NCBI GenBank assembly: GCA_050744165.1
Contig: JBOGGN010000428.1
Span: 1 to 10,145, forward strand
Direction of reading: 5' to 3'
DNA length: 10,145 nt
Source of the DNA: JBOGGN01 sp050744165
GTDB lineage: Bacteria; Actinomycetota; Acidimicrobiia; Acidimicrobiales; Palsa-688
Notes under the pieces: generated by a model
Databases searched by the model: none
What the model was told of the DNA's origin: nothing
What the model saw: the letters and a program-made list of their open reading frames with translations, nothing else
Part shown: one piece after another, positions 6,376 through 10,145 of the stretch
How positions within the stretch are numbered: position 1 is the first letter of the stretch
Layout: every line of letters begins with the position of its first letter
Translations under genes and position numbers: made by a program

Positions 6376-6607
6376 GGCCCGTCTGGCCGGAGCCTCGGCC
6401 GACCCGGGTTGGCCCGGAGGAAAGATCTCAGGCGGCCTAGGCAACGGCGCCGTCCAGCCCGACGTGCCAAGCGCGGTCATAGGAAGGTGTCGGGGCCTCG
6501 AAGCGGGTCCCCGCAAACCAACGCGTCGGTCTTGACGATGGGCTGGGTGATGGCACCGTGCGCCCCGGCGGGACGCGGGCCTAGGTCGGACACGACGGTC
6601 CATCCGC
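6376..6607. other. Intergenic region between convergent genes
   Basis: This 232-base gap separates the stop of the unknown plus-strand gene from the stop of bldC. It holds a short hairpin (GGCCG 6385-6389 with CGGCC 6396-6400) without a T run. On the minus strand it holds a possible 38-codon frame (6593-6477, GTG start, TGA stop) with G/C-rich third positions beginning 14 bases after the bldC stop. No convincing terminator was found. Confidence 0.4.
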
Positions 6608-6808
6608 CTACGCCTCGATGTTCTCCATCTGCTCGAGGCAGCGGCGGATCTCCGAGGCCCGGAAGCGCCGGTGGCCGCCCAGGGTGCGGATAGCGGTGAT
6701 CTTGCCGGCTCGGGCCCACCGGGTCACGGTCTTGGGGTTGACGCGGAACAGCGCCGCCACTTCGGCGGGGGTCAGCAGTGCGTCGGCTTGGAGTGGCTGG
6801 TCTGCCAT
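6608..6808 (-). CDS. bldC: BldC-family MerR-like DNA-binding protein
   Basis: A 66-residue protein consisting almost only of a MerR-like winged helix: LLTPAEVAALFRVNPKTVTRWARAGKI (11-37) is the helix-turn-helix, and RTLGGHRRFRASEIRRCLEQ (41-60) holds the wing with the GGHRRF signature. Length and sequence fit BldC of Streptomyces, a small developmental regulator that lacks a dimerisation helix and binds DNA by head-to-tail multimerisation on direct repeats. In non-sporulating actinobacteria the orthologue is retained, with a less clear role. A good AAGGAG (6823-6818) lies nine bases before the ATG. It is divergent from vdh, as expected from the Streptomyces neighbourhood, and the shared 182-base region contains two palindromes. 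The excisionase-like resemblance comes from the shared fold; no phage context supports that alternative. Confidence 0.93.
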   Translation of the reverse strand: MADQPLQADALLTPAEVAALFRVNPKTVTRWARAGKITAIRTLGGHRRFRASEIRRCLEQMENIEA

Positions 6809-6882
6809 GGTCGTTGGCTCCTTGGAGTCTTCGTCTTCAGTGTGATTGGGTCAAAAGGTAAAACAGGAACGCCTCGACGTAC

Positions 6883-6900
6883 ATGGCCCGATCGGGTCAT
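6883..6900. promoter_or_regulatory. 18-bp palindrome between bldC and vdh
   Basis: The sequence ATGGCCCGATCGGGTCAT is self-complementary except for one pair (g6886/t6897), and its core CCCGATCGGG is perfect. It lies in the middle of the divergent region, 75 bases before bldC and 90 before vdh, a usual place for an operator affecting one or both promoters. The regulator is unknown; an unmatched dyad does not resemble the direct-repeat sites described for BldC. Confidence 0.4.
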
Positions 6901-6963
6901 ATTCGGTACCAATTGTGACTAGTTACTGCCCTTCAGAACCTCGTCGGAGCGGGAAGGCCGTTG

Positions 6964-6978
6964 CTAGGCGACGCCTAG
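6964..6978. promoter_or_regulatory. 15-bp perfect palindrome upstream of vdh
   Basis: CTAGGCG-A-CGCCTAG has two perfect 7-bp arms around a single central base and ends 12 bases before the vdh GTG. The in-frame stop that limits vdh upstream (6976-6978) lies within it. It could be a repressor site over the vdh transcription start or 5' leader, or form a small structure; a one-base loop disfavours an RNA hairpin, so a DNA operator is more likely. Confidence 0.45.
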
Positions 6979-6990
6979 GCTGCACCTTCT

Positions 6991-8094
6991 GTGCAGGTCT
7001 TCGACCGTTTGGGTGCCGAGTTTGAGCAAGTTGTCGCGTGTCATGAACCTTCGGTCGGTCTGAGGGCCATCATCGCCATTCATTCGACCGCCCTCGGACC
7101 GTCGTTGGGGGGCACTCGGTTCTATCCGTACCGCTCCGAAGACCAGGCCATGGAGGACGTGCTGCGCCTGGCGCAGGGCATGACGTACAAGTCGGCGGCG
7201 GCCGGGTTGGACCTCGGCGGGGGCAAGGCGGTGATCCTCGGCGACCCCGCCACCGTCAAGACCGAGGCCCTGCTCCGGACCTACGGGCAGTTCGTGGAAT
7301 CGCTGTCCGGGCGATACATCACCGCCGAGGACGTCGGTACGACCCAGGCCGACATGGACACCATCTTCAGCGAGACAGCGAACGTCACCGGTATCTCCGA
7401 CGCCCTCGGCGGCTCCGGCGATCCGTCGGCCGCCACCGCCTACGGGGTGTGGTGGGCACTGAAAGCGGTGCGCCAGGTCCTCGACGGGACCGACGAGCTG
7501 GCGGGCCTGCGGGTGGTGGTGTCCGGGGTCGGCAAGGTCGGCTCCCGCCTGGTTGGCCGCCTCGTCGGCGACGGGGCGGTGGTCACCGTCGCCGACGTCA
7601 ACGATGCCGCGGTCGCCGCCGTCTTGGCCGGCCACGGGGTGGCCGCGGTACCGGTGGACGAGGCGCACCAGGTGAAGTGCGACGTGTTCTCCCCCTGCGC
7701 CCTGGGCGGCGTCATCACCGAGCGGGTGATCGGTGAGCTGCAGTGCCGGGCGGTGGCGGGGGCGGCCAACAACCAGCTGGCGGCTCCCGAGGACGGCCGG
7801 CGCCTCGCCGAGCGGGGGATTGTGTACGCCCCCGACTTCGTGGTCAACGCCGGTGGCGTGATCAACATCACCGACGAGTTGGCCGGATTCGAAGGCGGCT
7901 ACGACCAGGAGCGGGCCTATGCACGGGTCCGGGGGGTTTATGACACCACCCTCCGGGTGCTGCAAAAGGCAGCGGAGACGGGTACGCCTGCCAACCAGAT
8001 CGCCGAGGCGCTGGCCGAGCGCCGCCTGGCCGAGGCAGCCACCGGGGCGCCTCGAATCCGTACCTTCACCGGCACGGCCCGGCGTCAGCAGTAA
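6991..8094 (+). CDS. vdh: Valine/leucine dehydrogenase (Glu/Leu/Phe/Val family)
   Basis: A 367-residue amino-acid dehydrogenase that interconverts branched-chain L-amino acids and 2-oxo acids with NAD and ammonia; in Streptomyces the orthologue feeds valine carbon into acyl-CoA precursors. The catalytic domain holds GPSLGGTRFYPY (36-47), MTYKSAAAGLDLGGGKAVI with substrate Lys67 and catalytic Lys79, and Asp114. The Rossmann domain has SGVGKVG (178-184) and Asp202 at the end of the second strand, favouring NAD over NADP. AANNQLA (258-264) and DFVVNAGGVIN (282-292) are typical. Leucine and valine enzymes cannot be separated by eye; the bldC/purM context favours Vdh. The GTG is the first possible start after an in-frame stop at 6976 and has no clear ribosome binding site. 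The last 18 or so residues are not conserved, and the stop lies in a tandem duplication. Confidence 0.93.
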   Translation: MQVFDRLGAEFEQVVACHEPSVGLRAIIAIHSTALGPSLGGTRFYPYRSEDQAMEDVLRLAQGMTYKSAAAGLDLGGGKAVILGDPATVKTEALLRTYGQFVESLSGRYITAEDVGTTQADMDTIFSETANVTGISDALGGSGDPSAATAYGVWWALKAVRQVLDGTDELAGLRVVVSGVGKVGSRLVGRLVGDGAVVTVADVNDAAVAAVLAGHGVAAVPVDEAHQVKCDVFSPCALGGVITERVIGELQCRAVAGAANNQLAAPEDGRRLAERGIVYAPDFVVNAGGVINITDELAGFEGGYDQERAYARVRGVYDTTLRVLQKAAETGTPANQIAEALAERRLAEAATGAPRIRTFTGTARRQQ

Positions 8095-8186
8095 CCGGCA
8101 CCGGCTCCTGCCACCGCCCGGGATCGGCACGGCCCGGCGCCGGCAGTAACCGGCACCGGCTCCTGCTCCTGCCACCGGCGGGGATC
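8071..8186. repeat. Tandem duplication across the end of vdh
   Basis: Positions 8071-8125 (55 bases) recur at 8126-8186 (61 bases). The second copy differs by a few substitutions and by a 6-base TCCTGC insertion that itself duplicates the adjacent sequence. Each copy contains GTAACCGGCACCGGCTCCTG; the TAA of the first is the vdh stop. A third, decayed copy may begin at 8187. It lies in the convergent gap before the receiver gene and probably arose by slippage. Confidence 0.85.
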
Positions 8187-8254
8187 GGGACGGTCAACCG
8201 GCACGGAAAGGCCACACAACCCCGGCGCCGGCGGTACGCCAGCCCCCATGGACT

Positions 8255-8629
8255 TCAGGGTTGTTCGGCCGCCGTCGTCACCGTGGTCATCGCGTCGGTC
8301 ACCGCCCGGTCGAGGTCCTCAGCTGCATAGGGAGCGGAAACACATCCCACCGCCCCAAGTTGACGGGCCCGCTCCATCTCTCCGGGACTGGCCTGTGCCG
8401 AAACCACGATGACCGGTGGCGACGCCGGTGTCTCCCGCATCCTCCGAAGGACGGTCCAGCCGTCACCTACCGGCATTGTTACGTCGAGAGCCACGGCGTC
8501 GATCGGGAGGGTGGCCAGCCGTTTGAAGGCGGTGTCGGCGTCGGCCGCCAACGTAGTGTCATGCCCCGCGGCCTCCAGGTCGCGGCGCAGGGTGAGCAGC
8601 GTGTCGGGTTCGTCCACGACGATGAGCAC
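8255..8629 (-). CDS. Stand-alone receiver-domain protein lacking Lys
   Basis: A 124-residue protein that is only a CheY-like receiver. Strand 1 LIVVDEPDT carries the acidic pair Asp6/Glu7, ALDVTMP holds the phosphoacceptor Asp49, PVIVVSAQ gives Ser77 at the switch Thr/Ser position, and CVSAPYAAEDL has Ala99 where receivers have the invariant Lys of the KPF motif. Without that Lys, phosphorylation-driven switching may be altered or lost, as in atypical receivers. No output domain follows and no histidine kinase lies in the window. The GTG at 8629 starts directly at strand 1; upstream, up to the stop at 8669, no ATG/GTG/TTG occurs in frame, so a few extra residues could only come from a CTG. 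It lies 86 bases after purM on the same strand and may be co-transcribed. Partner unknown. Confidence 0.85.
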   Translation of the reverse strand: MLIVVDEPDTLLTLRRDLEAAGHDTTLAADADTAFKRLATLPIDAVALDVTMPVGDGWTVLRRMRETPASPPVIVVSAQASPGEMERARQLGAVGCVSAPYAAEDLDRAVTDAMTTVTTAAEQP

Positions 8630-8715
8630 GAGGGCCAGAGCTGACGATGGTAATTGCCGGCTGCCTTTTTAGCCCGACCACAGGAACTGGTAGCGGAGGG
8701 CCGCCTAAACCGGGC

Positions 8716-9801
8716 CTAAACGAGCCTCACCCCCGAGGTGCCCGCCTCGATCGAGCCGATCGCCGCCACCCCGACCCGGTGCTCGGTGAGCACCTCCGCA
8801 GCCGCCTCCGCAGCCGCCGCCGCCACCACGACCACCATGCCGATGCCGAGGTTGAACACCCGCCCCATCTCCTCGTCGGCGACACGGCCGGCGAGCTGCA
8901 CCTCGTCGAAGATCCGCGGCACCGGCCAGCTTCCCCGCCGCACGACGGCGCCCACACCGGTCGGGAAGACCCGGGGCAGGTTGCCGACGATCCCGCCCCC
9001 GGTGATGTGGGCCACCGCGTGCACCGCCGGCCGCAACTCGCCCGCCAGCAGCCCGCACACCGCCGGGGCGTAGATCACCGACGGCTCAAGCAACTCCTCG
9101 CCGAGCGTCCGGGCGGCGCCCGGCCAGGCCGGCTCGTCCAAGCCTCGCCCGCCAACCGCGAACGCCGAGCGGGCCAGCGAGTACCCGTTGCTCCGCAACC
9201 CCGGCGACAGCAGCCCGAGCAAGACGTCGCCCGGCATCACCGCCGAGCCGTCGAGCACCAGCGATTCCTCCACGATGCCCACCGCGAAGCCGGCCAGATC
9301 GAACTCGCGTGGCCCGAGCAGGCCCGGATGGGCGGCGAGTTCGCCGCCGAGGATGGCGCAACCCGCCTGCCGGCACCCGCAAGCGATGCCCTTCATGATC
9401 TCGGTCACCTCGCCCGGGTCGAGCACGCCGTGGGCCTGGTAGTCGAGGAAGAACAGCGGCTCTGCCCCCAGGCACACCAGGTCGTCGACGCACATGGCAA
9501 CCAGGTCGATGCCGACGGTGTCGAGCCGCCCCACCGCCTGGGCCACCGCCAGCTTGGTCCCCACCCCGTCGGTGGACGCCACCAACAGCGGCGAGCGGTA
9601 CCCACTGGGGAGCCGAAAGAGGCCGCCGAACCCCCCGAGGTCCCCCACCACCTCCGGCCGGTAGGTGGAGCGCACCAGCGGCTTCATGGCGCTGACCGCG
9701 TCGTCCCCCGCCACGATGTCGACTCCTGCCGCGGCGTAGGTCAGCGAGCCGCCTGGCCCGGCGCCGTCCCGCCCGGCGACCCCTCCACCGGCGTCAGGCA
9801 C
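8716..9801 (-). CDS. purM: Phosphoribosylformylglycinamidine cyclo-ligase
   Basis: A 361-residue AIR synthetase of de novo purine synthesis: it closes the imidazole ring of FGAM with ATP to make AIR, in the cytoplasm, as a dimer. Recognised blocks are SLTYAAAGVDI (19-29), ASTDGVGTKLA (75-85), MCVDDLVCLGAEPLFFLDY (103-121), LRSNGYSLAR, HITGGGIVGNLPRV and EEMGRVFNLGIGM; the length is normal. One block differs: the usual GGETAE(M/H)PG reads GGELAAHPG (152-160). The chosen GTG is 18 bases after the purF stop, and the two genes are in the same frame. The first 18 residues are Gly-rich and unconserved; no strong ribosome binding site is visible, so coupling to purF is likely. The purF-purM order is typical of actinobacteria and many other bacteria. 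Confidence 0.95.
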   Translation of the reverse strand: MPDAGGGVAGRDGAGPGGSLTYAAAGVDIVAGDDAVSAMKPLVRSTYRPEVVGDLGGFGGLFRLPSGYRSPLLVASTDGVGTKLAVAQAVGRLDTVGIDLVAMCVDDLVCLGAEPLFFLDYQAHGVLDPGEVTEIMKGIACGCRQAGCAILGGELAAHPGLLGPREFDLAGFAVGIVEESLVLDGSAVMPGDVLLGLLSPGLRSNGYSLARSAFAVGGRGLDEPAWPGAARTLGEELLEPSVIYAPAVCGLLAGELRPAVHAVAHITGGGIVGNLPRVFPTGVGAVVRRGSWPVPRIFDEVQLAGRVADEEMGRVFNLGIGMVVVVAAAAAEAAAEVLTEHRVGVAAIGSIEAGTSGVRLV

Positions 9802-9819
9802 CGCCGTCAGCCACCGCTG

Positions 9820-10145
9820 TCAGACACCGGTTGGTTCGAGCACGACCTTGGACAGCCTCGGGGGTACCTCGACTGGGTAATCGCCCGTCAGGCAGGCGGT
9901 GCAGAACCCGGCCCCAGGCACCCCGATGGCCCTCTTCAGGTCGTCGAGGCTGAGGTAGGCCAGGCTGTCGGCATCGACGTACTCCCGGATCTGCTCCACG
10001 TCGAGGCCCGCGGCGATCAGCTCCCCAGGGGTACCGGTGTCAAGGCCGTAGAAGCACGGCCAGCGGTAGGGCGGCGACGAGATCCGCAGGTGGACCTCGG
10101 AGGCGCCGGCCTCACGCAGCATCCGGACCACCGCCCGTGTGGTGG
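9820..10145 (-). CDS. purF: Amidophosphoribosyltransferase, 3' part
   Basis: The C-terminal 108 or so residues of PurF, which starts purine synthesis by making 5-phosphoribosylamine from PRPP and glutamine. The reading frame stays open to the right window edge, so the gene is cut by the window, not broken. Visible blocks are TTRAVVRMLREAGASEVHLRISSPP, WPCFYGLDT, a helical SLDDLKRAIG segment, and FCTACLTGDYPVEVP near the end. The Cys before FYG and the CTAC pair match cysteines that bind the 4Fe-4S cluster in Bacillus subtilis PurF, so this is probably the oxygen-sensitive cluster-containing type. It is the promoter-proximal partner of purM, 18 bases away. The N-terminal glutaminase and PRPP loop are outside the window. 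Confidence 0.95.
   Translation of the reverse strand, partial: TTRAVVRMLREAGASEVHLRISSPPYRWPCFYGLDTGTPGELIAAGLDVEQIREYVDADSLAYLSLDDLKRAIGVPGAGFCTACLTGDYPVEVPPRLSKVVLEPTGV

Noticed and set aside
6964..8175. Minus-strand open frame of 403 codons opposite vdh
   Set aside because: It is antisense to a well-conserved dehydrogenase, shows no family features and is rich in Gly, Arg, His as expected for a shadow frame.
8216..8264. ACAACCC/GGGTTGT inverted repeat as terminator between vdh and the receiver gene
   Set aside because: The loop is 35 bases long, the right arm lies inside the receiver coding sequence and no T run follows.

Overview
The window is high-GC DNA with GTG starts and dense, often overlapping genes, typical of Actinomycetota. 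The right half carries purF, purM, a valine/leucine dehydrogenase gene and bldC. From memory, Streptomyces coelicolor has the same set close together (SCO4086 purF, SCO4087 purM, SCO4089 vdh, SCO4091 bldC), so this looks like an old actinobacterial chromosomal neighbourhood. The precise lineage cannot be fixed from the window; a deep-branching group such as Acidimicrobiia is only a guess.

Left part (1-1763): two copies of a 19-bp repeat at the edge, a minus-strand gene for an Imm-5-like putative immunity protein, and a divergent plus-strand gene for an exported protein of unknown function. The latter is clearly less GC-rich than the rest and may have been acquired.

Middle part (1764-5376): a three-gene minus-strand operon of a PadR-family repressor, an ABC ATPase and a ten-helix FtsX-type permease. 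Both junctions are ATGA stop/start overlaps. The proposed promoter has a 25-bp inverted repeat across its -35/-10 spacer, and the predicted transcript start lies at or within about 2 nt of the padR ATG, suggesting an autoregulated, leaderless message.

Then (5418-6375) come a GC-rich hairpin, tRNA-Asp(GTC) and tRNA-Phe(GAA) separated by one base, and, six bases later, an unrecognised 259-residue cytoplasmic protein. The tRNA-Phe has two departures from consensus (A54 in the T loop, an A28-C42 mismatch).

Right part (6608-10145): bldC (minus) is divergent from vdh (plus), with two strong palindromes in the space between. The end of vdh lies in a tandem duplication of about 55 bp. Convergent to it are a stand-alone receiver-domain protein lacking the conserved receiver lysine, then purM and the 3' end of purF, which runs off the window. 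purF and purM catalyse steps 1 and 5 of purine synthesis and are probably co-transcribed from purF toward the receiver gene.

No CRISPR array, transposase, phage gene or rRNA was seen. I found no complete novel system; the most promising items are the padR promoter architecture, the Imm-like/exported protein pair, the odd tRNA-Phe and the unknown gene next to it.
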